Of a stretch of DNA of 64,000 nucleotides, positions 48,219-60,129 are shown piece by piece. Location: contig JAHQIY010000010.1 of NCBI GenBank assembly GCA_019054805.1, positions 603,501-667,500 on the forward strand. Direction: 5' to 3'. This DNA is from Brachionus manjavacas. Lineage: Eukaryota; Rotifera; Eurotatoria; Ploima; Brachionidae. Position 1 is the first letter of the stretch. Each line of letters starts with the position of its first letter. A program made the translations under genes and the position numbers. The notes under the pieces are model-generated. The model was not told where the DNA came from. It was given only the letters and a program-made list of their open reading frames with translations, and made no database searches.

Positions 48219-48330
48219 TTTCAATCGTTGAAAAACTGGATCTAGTTAGATATCCAGAGTTAATGTATTAAGAAAACCATGAGAAACCAGTGAACTAAGA
48301 GTTGAGATCCAGCTTTACAACGATTGAAAA
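48219..48330. repeat. Small foldback (left arm)
   Basis: Inverted ends TTTCAATCGTTG-AAAAACTGGATC and GATCCAGCTTTACAACGATTG enclose about 60 bp. A 112-bp non-coding foldback, present in both arms. Confidence 0.75.
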
Positions 48331-48505
48331 TAAAATTTAATCTTAATTAATTATTTGTCGTTTTTTTCTTTTTTTTCTATCTTTTTTTTAATATTACATT
48401 TAGCTTTATTCTGTACAGATGAAAAAATTCAAATTAAGTGGAAAATTATTAGATTAGATGAACTATTAGTTCATAAAACCTGAGAACAAGAATTTTTACA
48501 GTAAC

Positions 48506-48540
48506 AGGTGAACCATAGTTCACCTAACCGTCTAGATCCG
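48506..48540 (-). repeat. CTAG / AGGTGAAC-GTTCACCT motif, copy 3
   Basis: Hairpin AGGTGAACCATAGTTCACCT, then AACCGT and CTAG (48532-48535), then ATCCGAAAAAC. Similar in layout to 43275-43312, and the similarity continues past CTAG (CCGAAAAA). Confidence 0.65.
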
Positions 48541-48695
48541 AAAAACTTTAGTTTGATGCATTTAAAAAAAAACTCAATTTATATATAATGGAAAATAGAA
48601 CGTCGATAGTTATAACAACATATAAAGTCTTCATTTCACAAATACAAATTCAAAATTTATCAAAAAATACAAATTTTTTTCATGCCTTCTATTAA

Positions 48696-49647
48696 GGTGC
48701 CCCAAGTCATAAACACTAGTTAGCTAGGATTATCAAAAATTCACCCCAAAAACTTTTTTTAGGCTAATTATGACGCAGAATTCGATTTTATTAGTGAAAA
48801 AGTTGGGTTCTTTTATCTTATACCCGAGTTTCAGGGGGGGGTTCAAAAAAACGTTTTGTTTCATAAAATGTGAAGCAAACATAAATCTACTTTTTTTTTT
48901 TTTATGAAAATTTACCCTAATTTTACTCGGATTAGTCGTTTTTTATCATCCATTAGTTTATTTTCCCTTTTTTTTTGGCGATTTTTAGAAAAAAATGTTT
49001 TTTTTTAAATATGCCTTTAAATTTTATTTCGTATATAAGACTTTTTTCAAGTAGGGTGATTTTGGGCTTAAATTAAAGCTAATTTATTAAGAAATAGGAA
49101 TAGGTGGGCTTTTTGGATAATATTGTCTATTTAGTAAAATACAAGCATTTAAAGATACCTATGTAATAAATATAAAGTTTTTAGATAGATTCATATAGGA
49201 AATTTATTGTTCTGAATATATTAATGTATTAAAATCTTTGCTTTTTTTATGAGAAATAACTTTACTACTCGGTTTTGCTTCAAATAGCTTTTCTAAGACA
49301 TTTTGATAGCTTGCACCACTTTGATACATTTCCAAAGCTCTCCAGAATCTATTTCATAGCTTAATATTCAAATCTATATTTTTATATTCATTTTTATAGT
49401 ACATTTCCTCTTCTATCTGAAGAAAAAAAAATTAAGTTTCCAAGTCAGTTTAATTTTTCGAAAAAATCAGTTCAAACTTATGCACTAAATTTGTATTTTT
49501 ATTTCATGCAATTCAGCAAAAATAAGATGACATATGAAAAAAATGATTTCAGATTCGAGTTCTACGCACAAAATTACATTAGATTTCAAATTTTTGGAAA
49601 AGCTAAAAATTTTAAATCCAAAACTAGTGTTTATGACTTGGGGCACC
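48696..49647. mobile_element. TTAA-flanked non-autonomous transposon, whole copy
   Basis: Inverted ends GGTGCCCCAAGTCATAAACA... and ...TGTTTATGACTTGGGGCACC (26 bp) are flanked by TTAA at 48692-48695 and 49648-49651. Length 952 bp; no transposase recognised. The TTAA duplication fits piggyBac-type or another TTAA-specific superfamily; the end sequence is not one I can name. The palindrome turn-round falls inside it at 49393. Confidence 0.85.
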
Positions 49648-50136
49648 TTAACTTAATTTAAAGAAAACAAAACAAAAAAAACAAATTAAATTTTCAATTA
49701 ATTTGATTTTAATTAATGAAGTTAAAATATTAGATCACTGATTCTTCTCTTTTAAAATAACTGCAACACATGATGAGACGACTTTTCAATATTTTAGAGC
49801 GAAAATTAAGCGGGAAAAAACTTTAGATAAACTGTTAAATCGAAGAATGAGGATTCATGAATATTTTTATTGATGCAATATATCGCTTTTGTTCTACTTC
49901 ATAAATAAAAATCTTTAACTTTTTTTGAACACCCTTTTTTTTTAAGTTAAAGTTATTTTTCGGCCAATTCAGTGAATATCGGTCAAATTAGTTAGAGCTG
50001 CCATCTACGATGAAAGAGTAAAAGTGGACAAAGCAAATTACTAATTTGACCGATATATATTAGATTAAAATCAGTAAAATATAAAAAAAAATGATCAAGA
50101 TTTCAACAAGTTCTTAGACTTAATTTCAGAGGCCAT
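49394..50136. other. Single-copy centre of the palindrome
   Basis: 49394-49651 is the remainder of the whole TTAA transposon; 49652-50136 is ordinary flanking DNA with no mirror partner. The mirrored arm resumes at 50137 inside a truncated transposon copy. Confidence 0.9.
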
Positions 50137-50835
50137 AAATGAATATAAAAATATAGATTTGAATATTAAGCTATGAAATAGATTCTGGAGAGCTTTGGAA
50201 ATGTATCAAAGTGGTGCAAGCTATCAAAATGTCTTAGAAAAGCTATTTGAAGCAAAACCGAGTAGTAAAGTTATTTCTCATAAAAAAAGCAAAGATTTTA
50301 ATACATTAATATATTCAGAACAATAAATTTCCTATATGAATCTATCTAAAAACTTTATATTTATTACATAGGTATCTTTAAATGCTTGTATTTTACTAAA
50401 TAGACAATATTATCCAAAAAGCCCACCTATTCCTATTTCTTAATAAATTAGCTTTAATTTAAGCCCAAAATCACCCTACTTGAAAAAAGTCTTATATACG
50501 AAATAAAATTTAAAGGCATATTTAAAAAAAAACATTTTTTTCTAAAAATCGCCAAAAAAAAAGGGAAAATAAACTAATGGATGATAAAAAACGACTAATC
50601 CGAGTAAAATTAGGGTAAATTTTCATAAAAAAAAAAAAAAGTAGATTTATGTTTGCTTCACATTTTATGAAACAAAACGTTTTTTTGAACCCCCCCCTGA
50701 AACTCGGGTATAAGATAAAAGAACCCAACTTTTTCACTAATAAAATCGAATTCTGCGTCATAATTAGCCTAAAAAAAGTTTTTGGGGTGAATTTTTGATA
50801 ATCCTAGCTAACTAGTGTTTATGACTTGGGGCACC
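50137..50835. mobile_element. TTAA-flanked transposon, truncated right-arm copy
   Basis: Mirror of 48696-49393; its outer inverted end and TTAA (50836-50839) are present. The other 254 bp of the element are missing at the palindrome junction. Confidence 0.9.
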
Positions 50836-50990
50836 TTAATAGAAGGCATGAAAAAAATTTGTATTTTTTTGATAAATTTTGAATTTGTATTTGTGAAATG
50901 AAGACTTTATATGTTGTTATAACTATCGACGTTCTATTTTCCATTATATATAAATTGAGTTTTTTTTTAAATGCATCAAACTAAAGTTTT

Positions 50991-51025
50991 TCGGATCTAG
51001 ACGGTTAGGTGAACTATGGTTCACC
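50991..51025 (+). repeat. CTAG / AGGTGAAC-GTTCACCT motif (right arm)
   Basis: Mirror of 48506-48540; CTAG at 50997-51000 and hairpin at 51006-51025. Confidence 0.65.
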
Positions 51026-51200
51026 TGTTACTGTAAAAATTCTTGTTCTCAGGTTTTATGAACTAATAGTTCATCTAATCTAATAATTTTCCACTTAATT
51101 TGAATTTTTTCATCTGTACAGAATAAAGCTAAATGTAATATTAAAAAAAGATAGAAAAAAAAGAAAAAAACGACAAATAATTAATTAAGATTAAATTTTA

Positions 51201-51312
51201 TTTTCAATCGTTGTAAAGCTGGATCTCAACTCTTAGTTCACTGGTTTCTCATGGTTTTCTTAATACATTAACTCTGGATATCTAACTAGATCCAGTTTTT
51301 CAACGATTGAAA
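51201..51312. repeat. Small foldback (right arm)
   Basis: Mirror of 48219-48330 with no difference seen. Confidence 0.75.
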
Positions 51313-53039
51313 GTGAATAGCGAAGAATAATTTTAAAAAGAATTTTCATTTTTTTATTCAAATTTCCAAATAAAAATTAAACTCATTCTATATCAAAAAA
51401 GAATTTTATTTCAATTATGAAAATACTTGATAAACACTCAAAATTATTTTTTTTGAAACTGAAAAAAAATTTTACACATCGCTCTTTTTTAATGTTATTT
51501 CAACATTGGATGATTTCCTTTTGTCAAGCATTCACAGTTTTTTGAAGATGTTGCGATCTGAGAATAACTTCATGAAGACTTAACAAAAGTTTCACATTGA
51601 GCGGGAAGACTCGGTAGATCCTGAAGGGGAATGCAAAAACACCTTGGAGCAAATCATTTAGAGTTCACGCAATTGCTTTTTGTCTACTATCTGATCTAGG
51701 TTATTGTTCAGATTTTTCTCTATAGTCTTGATCTATAGGTTCTATTAATGTAGCCAGCAACGAAAATGTTTTTTTCTATCGGTCCCGGAAAGCCGGTAAA
51801 GATGGATATTTTAGTATTAATAAATATAAATCTTGAAATCTTGATTTGTTTTTAAACAATAATACTACAAAATAATATCTGAATCATTTTCCAAATTTGC
51901 AGTACATTTCTAAACAAAGTTAACAGGCTGCTTAAACGGTTTTAAAGCCTCTCTTAAACACTGCTTAAGCGGCTCAAAATCACTGCTTTTGCAACTTTTA
52001 AAAACGGTTAAATCTTATTTTTGATTTTTTTTAACATTTGTATAAATTATTGTAATGGAATTCTAAAAAAATTGATTTGAAACATTGAAACGCTTACGAC
52101 TAATTATGAGGATAATTGATTTAAGAGATTCAAGCTTTAGTTATAGGAAAACAACTTAATTCCGAAGGTTTGATAATTAGCCACGTTCCGTTAGGAAAAT
52201 ACATGTAAAATATTTTCAAGAAATAATTTTCATTTTGATGATTTTAAGAGATCTGGATGACGACCTATATTCAATCAAATAGCTTATTATTATTTAGAGC
52301 AACTCGAAAATTAATCAATTAATTTTTAAAAATTAACATTGCGTTTTCAATCAAAATTTCAATTTCAACAATTATAAGAGCGGATAAGAGATAAATTGGG
52401 GCCCAAAATCAATTAATTTTTTTTTTAATTCTGAAAAAAAAATCATGAATAAATATTAAACATGAAAGATATTGTCAACTAGTTTTTGAAAAATGCAATT
52501 AAAGAAAACTTTTTGCAAATTTTTGTTTATTATGATTCGATTCATTTATGGATTGTAAATTCATAGACAAGTCATTGATAGAGCTTGAAGTTCATCCTTT
52601 AAAAAAGTAGGTTATCTTACATTAAAAATAAATAAAAGTAAATTTTTAAATAATAAAGTAAAATAAAAATTTCTAAGCTTGTTTGCTTAAGCAACTTATA
52701 AATGGTTGGACAATTAAATTTTTTATTTATTAATATAAAGATTTAAAATTTAAATAGCGTTCAAAGATTTGTTATTTATTTGCATATTTGTACATGCTTT
52801 AGCTATGTTTAGACAGTTTAAGCTATAGCGTGTCTTATACACCTGTTGTTTACAACGGTTTGTTACAACTGTTGTTTACAAAAGTCATTTATTTAAACTC
52901 CAAACAGTGGTAACCATAGTTTTTGTTTTCAATTTGATGAAAATTATCAATTTTCTTTCCTCATTTGCATCTAAATTCTTAATCCATTCATTTTTAAAAA
53001 AATGGATCTAAAAAGGATGCTTTGAATACGGAATTGGTG
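51313..53039. other. Non-coding part of the right arm
   Basis: Mirror of 46486-48218 with only scattered single-base or single-indel differences in the parts compared. Confidence 0.5.
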
Positions 53040-54116
53040 GTGTATTAAAATATAGAAAAAAATTAATGTAGAAAAAAAATATAAAACTTTAAGTAAATAT
53101 AGAAAAAGTGAAAGTCAAATTTTCGAAATACATAGAATATAAATAATCAAGTCTCAAAGTTATTTATTATTATTTGCATTTGTTTCAAAATGAATATTGA
53201 TTCACCAATACATAATTAGTTACGATCAAATAAAAACTATCAACCTTTAAGCTTAAAGGAACGTAAGGACGCTGTTCGTCAAGTTATACAACGAACCCGT
53301 AACAAAAAACAACTAAAAGGTTTTAATGCTAAGTTTTTCACCAAACTTTCCATACCGACTGAGCTGACTAAAACGTACAAGAACAAACTGCAAAATTTAT
53401 GACTGCTACTTCCATTTGTGTCAATCGATGTGGGTAGAGTTCAAAAGTGTGGTAAGGTTAATTATTGGTACGATGAGTCATTTAGAACCAGTTTTTGTCG
53501 TCTCCAATCTCTGGCATATTTACCACTCGAAGACGTCTCAGTCGGTTTTGAGTATGTTAGGTCATGTTCACCACTAAGCTTTGCTCCGATACTTGACTAT
53601 TTAAAACTTATTATATTGGTAACGACCAAAAAGAACCCCGATTCAAGTTGGACTATTGGAACTTAAATTCACGTGTAAAAGAAGATCTACCGAGAACCAA
53701 CAATAATGTTGAGTCGTGGCATTTAAGATTAAAATATGATGTCCGTCAAAACCTAACAGTCTCTAAAGTGGTTGAATTGTTTAGACAAGAACAAAGTTAT
53801 ATGGAGTCATGTTTAATTGACATATTTCAAGGAAAATAAAGAAAATTAACAAATCTCAAGTTGAAAAAAACGCAAGTTTAAAACGTCTAGTTGAAACATA
53901 CAACAAATCAACAATCGAGTTACACATTGATGGTTTAGCTAACCTCTTAATTGAATAATTGACATTTCATTCAACAGTTTCTGTATTTAATCACTTTCTA
54001 TATTTAATTAGTTTCTATATTTAAACACGTTTCGATCAATAAATTCTATTTTTTAATTTCTACATTTTTTTTTCTATATTTTTGACATTCTACATTTTTG
54101 TCATTCTACGTTTTAA
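53040..54116 (+). mobile_element. MULE remnant (right arm)
   Basis: Mirror of the left-arm MULE with the same TATAGAAA-type outer repeats. In about 280 bp compared at one end I saw no difference between arms. Confidence 0.55.
53250..53841 (+). pseudogene. MULE-type transposase C-terminal region (right arm)
   Basis: The translation is identical to the left-arm copy over both open frames (53418-53666 and 53648-53839), including the RTNNNVESWH block and the frame slip between them. One visible difference lies upstream: the segment before DAVRQVIQR reads AAGGAACG here and AAGAAACG (inverse) in the left arm. Same missing DDE core, so neither copy could be active. Confidence 0.8.
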
Positions 54117-54286
54117 AGGTCCCCCACGGAATTATCTGAACCAAAATCATGTAGATGGACCTTCAATGTTCCGAAAAATCGATTTGAAACGATTTCTTAA
54201 ATTGATTTCTAATTTATTCTTAAAAAAATCTAAGATTCTAATTTGAGACTTGTAAAAAAACTCTGAATAATTATTTACCTTATCTC

Positions 54287-55123
54287 TCATTTGAGACATA
54301 TTCGAATGGCTCAAGTTTTTTTTACTAAGTCTTTTAATTTAGAAATGACATTATGTGTTAAATAAAAATTAAAAGCTAATATCTTTTCGAGAGCTTCAAT
54401 CAAATCAACCAATTTAATTTTACAGATTGATTTCAGACAAGCAATATCACTGTTCCACCTAACTTTGATCTGCTTGGAAATAGCTGCAAATAGTCTTTTT
54501 CCTCTAAAAAGCTTGCAAACACTTTCTTTTGTTCATATTTTGATAATATTTTGTTTCACTTTGAAAGCATTTTACGAAAATTATTAATCCTTATTAGGCT
54601 TCCCTATACCACAAGTTGAACAGAAAAACAAATTAAAAAACAAAATTTTTTTTTTTTCGCAAAGGATTCAAGGCTTGATTAATTTCTGAGATAAAAATAG
54701 CCTAAAAAAATAAGTAAATCCAAAGAACCTACTTCATTTGAATAAGACAAAAATTTTTTTTTGTTTCTATTTTCTTTTTACTTTATCTCGTAAGACTCAA
54801 AAATTATTAAAGTTTATCATGTAAACTCTCCCTCAGATAAACGATTTGTTAATTTAGAGTGTTGGTCAAATGTTATTATTCAACGTTAGAATTTGACTTT
54901 GAATTTTATTTTCTTGTAAAAGAGTTGATAAATTGAAGCTAAATTCAAGATTTGCTTTGACATTATGAATTTGATTTTGTAAATTAAATTTACATTTATG
55001 CCACGAAATACACAATTTTTATAAATGATTATATATAAAAATATCTAAATTAAATTGCTTCTCAAATTTAACCATATTTGAGCCATTGTCGATCACAATC
55101 TCAATTTTAATATTAGAGCCTGT
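54287..55123 (-). pseudogene. Second hAT remnant (right arm)
   Basis: Mirror of 44408-45246 with the same DNGSNM and RWNSD blocks. A single substitution was seen in about 210 bp compared (ACAAGCATAAG here versus ACAAGCAAAAG). The same stops are present, so decay predates the duplication or has been homogenised. Confidence 0.65.
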
Positions 55124-55254
55124 TCACTTTTGAATATTTTTACAAGCATAAGTTATTGCTTGATATCGATATCGTCAAAAGGTATCGATACTAATTAATT
55201 AACTGTTCCGGATAATTTATTTAAATAACAGATTTGTAAAAATAATATTTAAAC

Positions 55255-56085
55255 ATTAAATAATTTTTTTAATGTTTTTGTAAAAAAATTTTATTCTCAA
55301 TTATATTTAATAAATTATTAGAAAAAACTTACACTCATACTTTTTCCAGTGTTTATGCTATTTAAAAAAAGTATTAAAAAAATTTAAAATTTCTGGAGAA
55401 AACGCATTGATTAAACTTAAAACGCCTGTTTGTGATCATTTAAGCGCAATTCGCAATGCGCAATTCGTGATCATTTAAGATCCCATGTAGTTATTCTTGA
55501 CGGTTCTGAGCGTGATACGGAGAAATCTTCTAATAATTATTTAGTATCACATTGTGAAAATACAACAAATTTAGCAAACCAGTGTCTTTTGAATTTTATT
55601 ATATGTGGTTTTCTTTAATTTTCTATTTTACAAAATTTTCAGAACAATTTTCTCAAAATTTAATCACTCTTCAATACTTAGTGATCAGCTTCTTGAACGT
55701 TCACAAATGCATCTAATTCAGGAGGTTGTAACACGATGGAATTCTACCTTATTTCAAAATTAGACGTCTCGTTAATAATATTTTGTTGAGAACTCAACAT
55801 CTTGTTATTACTGATGCAGAATCATTAATAATTGAAGATGCTATTGAGGTCCTATCTAATTTTGAACCAGCGACAGTCAGAATATATGCCGAGAATTCAG
55901 TATCAATATCAAGTGTTATTCCAATTTTACAAGCATTGTTGAATCAATTGGAACCGGATAACGATGCCTCTTGTTTTAGAAATTCACTTGCTACAGGTTT
56001 CAGAAAGTCCTTAACATTTTACACTAAAAATATGGATATTTTAAGAATTAATTACTTTTTGCAGCAGCTTTTTTAGATCCAAGGT
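55255..56085 (+). pseudogene. BED-type hAT transposase (right arm), finger deleted
   Basis: The C-terminal part (55783-56076) matches the left-arm copy through IEVLSNFEPATVRIYAE and FRNSLATGFRKSLTFYTK, then differs in frame by one A. In the BED region about 120 bp present in the left arm, including the first Cys block, are replaced by a filler of about 28 bp at 55431-55460 that copies the adjacent CAATTCGTGATCATTTAA sequence in inverse order and forward fragments. The neighbouring codons also differ (GACGGTTCTGAGCGTGATAC versus GACGATACTGAGCGTGAAAC). The finger cannot fold here. Confidence 0.8.
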
Positions 56086-56136
56086 TAAAAATATTTTTTT
56101 AATTTTTTGACTTAGAAAGACAAATAAAATTTTTCG

Positions 56137-56175
56137 GGTCTAGTCCATTATGTGAACAAGTGTTCACGAAATAGG
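56137..56175 (+). repeat. GTCTAGTCC / GTGAAC-GTTCAC motif (right arm)
   Basis: Mirror of 43275-43312: CTAG at 56140-56143, hairpin GTGAACAAGTGTTCAC at 56152-56167, then CGAAATAGGTGAAC. Confidence 0.75.
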
Positions 56176-56571
56176 TGAACAATTCATGTTCACGGTTTAA
56201 GTGTACAAATTGTTCACCTGATTATTTTTACCCTGATAGATTCAAATTGCTCACCTATTTATAATATTGTTCGCCTAAATTTTTTAAAACAGATTGCTTC
56301 ATCAAAGATTGCTTCAAAAAATTGGGTCGGGTAAATTTTCAAAATTTATGTTTATTTGTTCCCCAGAGTAAAACACTTGAAGGAGAAAAATTAATTTTAG
56401 TTATCTTTAATCTTTATAAATTTTGCTTAAAGTCAAAGATTTAAGAAGAGATTTGGGTATTTGGGACTGGTGAAAGGCAATCAACCAGATCAGAGCAAAT
56501 GCTATTTCTAGAGCTCTTTCAAATTAAAAAAAAAAAAACAAAAAAATTATTAGCTTCAAATGTTTATTTTA

Positions 56572-59099
56572 AAAATAGCTTAGAACATTAGGTATTCTAC
56601 TAAGAGCTTTATTCGATTTGTTCACATAAACTAAAAATTTTTCACCTGATCTGAAGATAAAATTTGCATTTAGTATTTTTTTTGTGACAAGACTATATTG
56701 ATATATCCTCAGCGAATATGAAAAATTGGACTCCCTGTTTTTTGTTTCTTTTGTCCTGCATCCATCTTTATTTCAAATTCCAGATTGTTCTTTGATTTAA
56801 ATTTTTCTTTTTTCAATCTTTTTTGTAAGTTATTATTAAATAATTCTTTATGTAATTTTTTCAATAAAATTGAGGATTGATTAAAAACCTGAAAGTCACG
56901 GGACCATTGAAATCTTGAGCTTTTTTATGAATCATTTTGATTTTGGCGTTTTTCCATATTCTTGGTATATGCCTTATTTTAAAAGATGCATAAAAAATTG
57001 TTTGAAAATAGACTATACAGTTTTGACTCAGATATTTATTGATACTATGAAATAATTTATCATCTCAAGATTAGTTTTTCGCTTTTGACACTTTGATTAC
57101 TTCTTTAATTTCGTTTAGAATAATGTGTTCGTTAGAGCTTTCTGATTTATAGTATTTAAAGTAATTTCTTGTTTTGTTGAAACTCTTTTTCATTTCGTTG
57201 CGTTTAAAATTTTCAAATATCTATTTTCTGAGGGGTTTTTTTTGTTATTGTTTTCCTAAATTGCGTTTTAACTTTTGAATTGAAGTTGCTTGAGTTTTCG
57301 TTTGATTTTGCTTGTTAGAATTTTTATTCTCTTTTTAATGAAGGCATTCTGTGTTTTTAAATAATGACGTAAAAGGTTCTTTTTATCTTTGATTGATTCA
57401 AGAATATTTTTTGTCAGATTGATTTTACTATAATTCTAGAAAAGTTTTTTCTTCCCTAGTTAATACTTTTACAGTTTTTACAGTTTCAGTCTGTGTGGTG
57501 CCCGGTAAAGCCTGGAAGTATGATAACGTTCCGATTTTGTAAGATGTTTTTCATTAAGTATATGTAATCTGTTAAGCTTAATTTTCGTGTTTGATTGAGA
57601 ATTTCGATTTATATGCTTGAATTTCTATTTAGAATTTAATTCAACATTCAAAACGATGCTAAATGTGGTCAAGATTTTAAGCTTTCTAATTTGTATTGAA
57701 AAATTTTCTTTCAATTTTAGCCCGAAAATTCTCGATAGGACGGGGATCTTGGACCGAATAAATATAAGCTAAACTGAACTTCAAATGATTTTATTAATCC
57801 CTGTATTTAGAGTCTTCATTATATTTATAAAAGAGAAGACGCACACAGTAGTCTTGAATTTTGCTTGAGTACTGTGACGATGCATAGTCAGACCAGAACA
57901 CGATATCATATATTCATGGATTTTTTTTAACACTAGAAGCACCAAAACGAGTCAAAATGACTTGTTTTAATGGAATCCAATGGATAAAAATGGATAATAA
58001 TTTATTATTTGGATAAATCTATTCAAAACTTAATTTTAATTGAGTAAAAATAAAAATTTGGCTAAAAAAAAGTATCTTGCAAAAATTTTATCTTCTACTG
58101 AATTCATTCCTTTTTGAACCAATTTTTCGTCTTTCAAGTAAAATACGCAAAGTTTAATTTTTGCATTTTTTAAATTTACTTATCTTCGTTCAAGTATTAG
58201 GATTTAAGTCAGTTTTTAAAGATTTGTATACTTTTTATAAATATTTTATGACTCATCCATTGATTTTGTAGATAAATTCAAAATTTTAATTAAAAAACGA
58301 GTCAAAATGACTCTTTTAGGTGCTTCTAGTAGAAATACTTGATTTTGTACAAAGGAAATATTTTTTTTATTTGAATTTAGTTAATTTAGAAAGTTATTCT
58401 TATTTTTATGCTGAAAAAAAAAATTGTGCTCAAATAGCAAAAATTGACTTAGATTTTAGCGGCCAAAAATCGAAAAAGAGTCACTTTGACTCGTTGGTGC
58501 TTCTAGTGTTAAATTTCTTTTATTTCATAAGATGGCCTCATAGAACAAAGTAAAGTTAAGAAATTCATTTTAAGAAAAACGCAATTCAAAAGTGTAATTT
58601 CTTTTTGAATGTTGCATTTACATTAGAGAAATACAATCCATCTTTTTTATTTTTTATTCCAAGATCCAGATTTAGGATCTGCTTTTTAAAAAAAGCATGT
58701 TCATGATCCCACTAGTTTCGAAGCATATTGACATTTTAATTTTCATCATTACAATGGAAATGCGTTCGATCTGGACATTTCGATTTAATGGCAAATTTAT
58801 AATTATCTTTAATTCCATTTTTGTGATGTGAATTTTTTAGTATTTTAAAAATTTGTGAATATATGGTTTTTAAATTGTTAAAACTACTAACTTTTTTCTT
58901 GTTTAATTTAATCTTTTTGTTTTTGTTTCTCAAAAACTAAAACACTGACTCTAGCCAGCTTAAATGTCTATATTTTTACAGTGCAATACTTTGATATCAT
59001 GCGCTAAGCTAGTCGTTAGTAATGATTAGACACGTGTTTTTTTTTTTAGTATTATTTTTGCTTTTATATAATCATCACTATTATTTCTATCTTTCTTTT
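56572..59099 (-). mobile_element. LINE copy 2 (right arm), interrupted by a TTAA-type MITE
   Basis: Mirror of 40098-42625. The N-terminal ORF at 58933-58736 translates identically to the left-arm copy. The reverse transcriptase linker region lies at about 57500-56700. Small base differences from the left arm are scattered throughout. Confidence 0.65.
57931..58508. mobile_element. TTAA-type MITE (piggyBac-like), right-arm copy
   Basis: Same ends (CACTAGAAGCACC) and TTAA flanks (57927-57930 and 58509-58512) as 40690-41264. Length 578 versus 575 bp; several substitutions (for example GAGTCAAAATGACT versus GAGTCATTTTGAAT, inverse, in the internal motif). Confidence 0.85.
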
Positions 59100-60105
59100 T
59101 CAATTTCAAGGGTAATCAACAGGCTAGTGCCCATGCCTTATGAGACCGATTAACACTTCATTTATTTAAATTCATTATTAATAAAAATATAAAATTTTAA
59201 AATAAAAATACTTTAAATTATTAAAAAAATTGATTAGAGTTATTGATTTAATAGTCATTTGAAAAAAATTAACAACAAGCTTTTTAAGTTAAATAATTCA
59301 AATTTAGAAACAAAATCTGTGTAAATTAAATTTATGCTATTGAAAATTGAAAGCTTAAAAGTTAAAAACTTCAACATTGATCTCTTGATCACAAAGCAAT
59401 TTATTAATTTTGAATAAAAATGTTCAAATGTTTTTTCTCCGCTTTTTGACTTGGCCATTGGTTCAATAAGGTTGTTATTGTTCCTTAAAATATAATTCAA
59501 ATTTCTTGAGTCATTTTTCTTTAATTTTTTCTTTTAAATTTAGCGGAGAATTGAAAAATAAAAGACATATATAAGAGAAAGTTAGCATTCTTTCAAAAAT
59601 TCGATGTTGAAATGAATAAAGACCATACTTTTCTATAATGAATAATGCGTTATTTATTTCTTTAAAGCTGTTTGCTTCAAGCTTGACATTTAAAAGTTTT
59701 ATGATTGAGATATAAAAACTCTTAGCCAATTTAATTATTGCTTCTTTTAAAAAAATAGCATAAAAGCGTAGAGCAATAGTCAAAATACGGGAGGATAAAG
59801 GTCTTAAAAAACTGGATCTTTACTGAAGTAACAAGATAGAAAATTCTCTTAATTGAAAATAATTTCCTATTAACGTTTTTAAATTGTTAAAACTGCAAAT
59901 TTTTTTTTTGTTTAATTTAATCCTTTTGTTTTTGTTTCTCAATAACTAAAACACTGACTCTAGCCAGCTCAAATGTCTATATTTTTACAGTGCAATACTT
60001 TGATCTCATGTTAGTAATACTGTGTAAAAATTAGACACGTGTTGTATATTTTTAATATTATTTTTGCTTTTATTTAATCATCACTATTATTTCTATCTTT
60101 TTTTA
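59100..60105 (-). mobile_element. LINE copy 1 (right arm): tail joined to head repeat
   Basis: Mirror of 39104-40097. The C-terminal frames at 59783-59511 and 59500-59255 read KSFYISIIKLLNVKLEANSF and KSGEKTFEHFYSKLINCF. Compared with the left arm there is a 9-bp insertion (NNALFIIEKYG versus NNALEKYG) and several substitutions within 100 bp, a visibly higher divergence than in the inner arm. Confidence 0.75.
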
Positions 60106-60129
60106 TTATTTATTTAGGCCAGAAATGGC

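Larger units (their letters stand above)
39074..49393 (+). repeat. Palindrome left arm
   Basis: Arm of about 10.3 kb. In order: two LINE pieces, a TTAA-type MITE, an extra segment absent from the other arm, BED-type hAT (minus), second hAT (plus), MULE remnant (minus), small foldback, and the start of a TTAA-flanked transposon. Confidence 0.95.

Noticed and set aside
50522-50761. Minus-strand ORF in the right-arm transposon
   Set aside because: Built on homopolymer runs in a non-coding TTAA element; no domain, and the mirror copy is not kept open as a protein.
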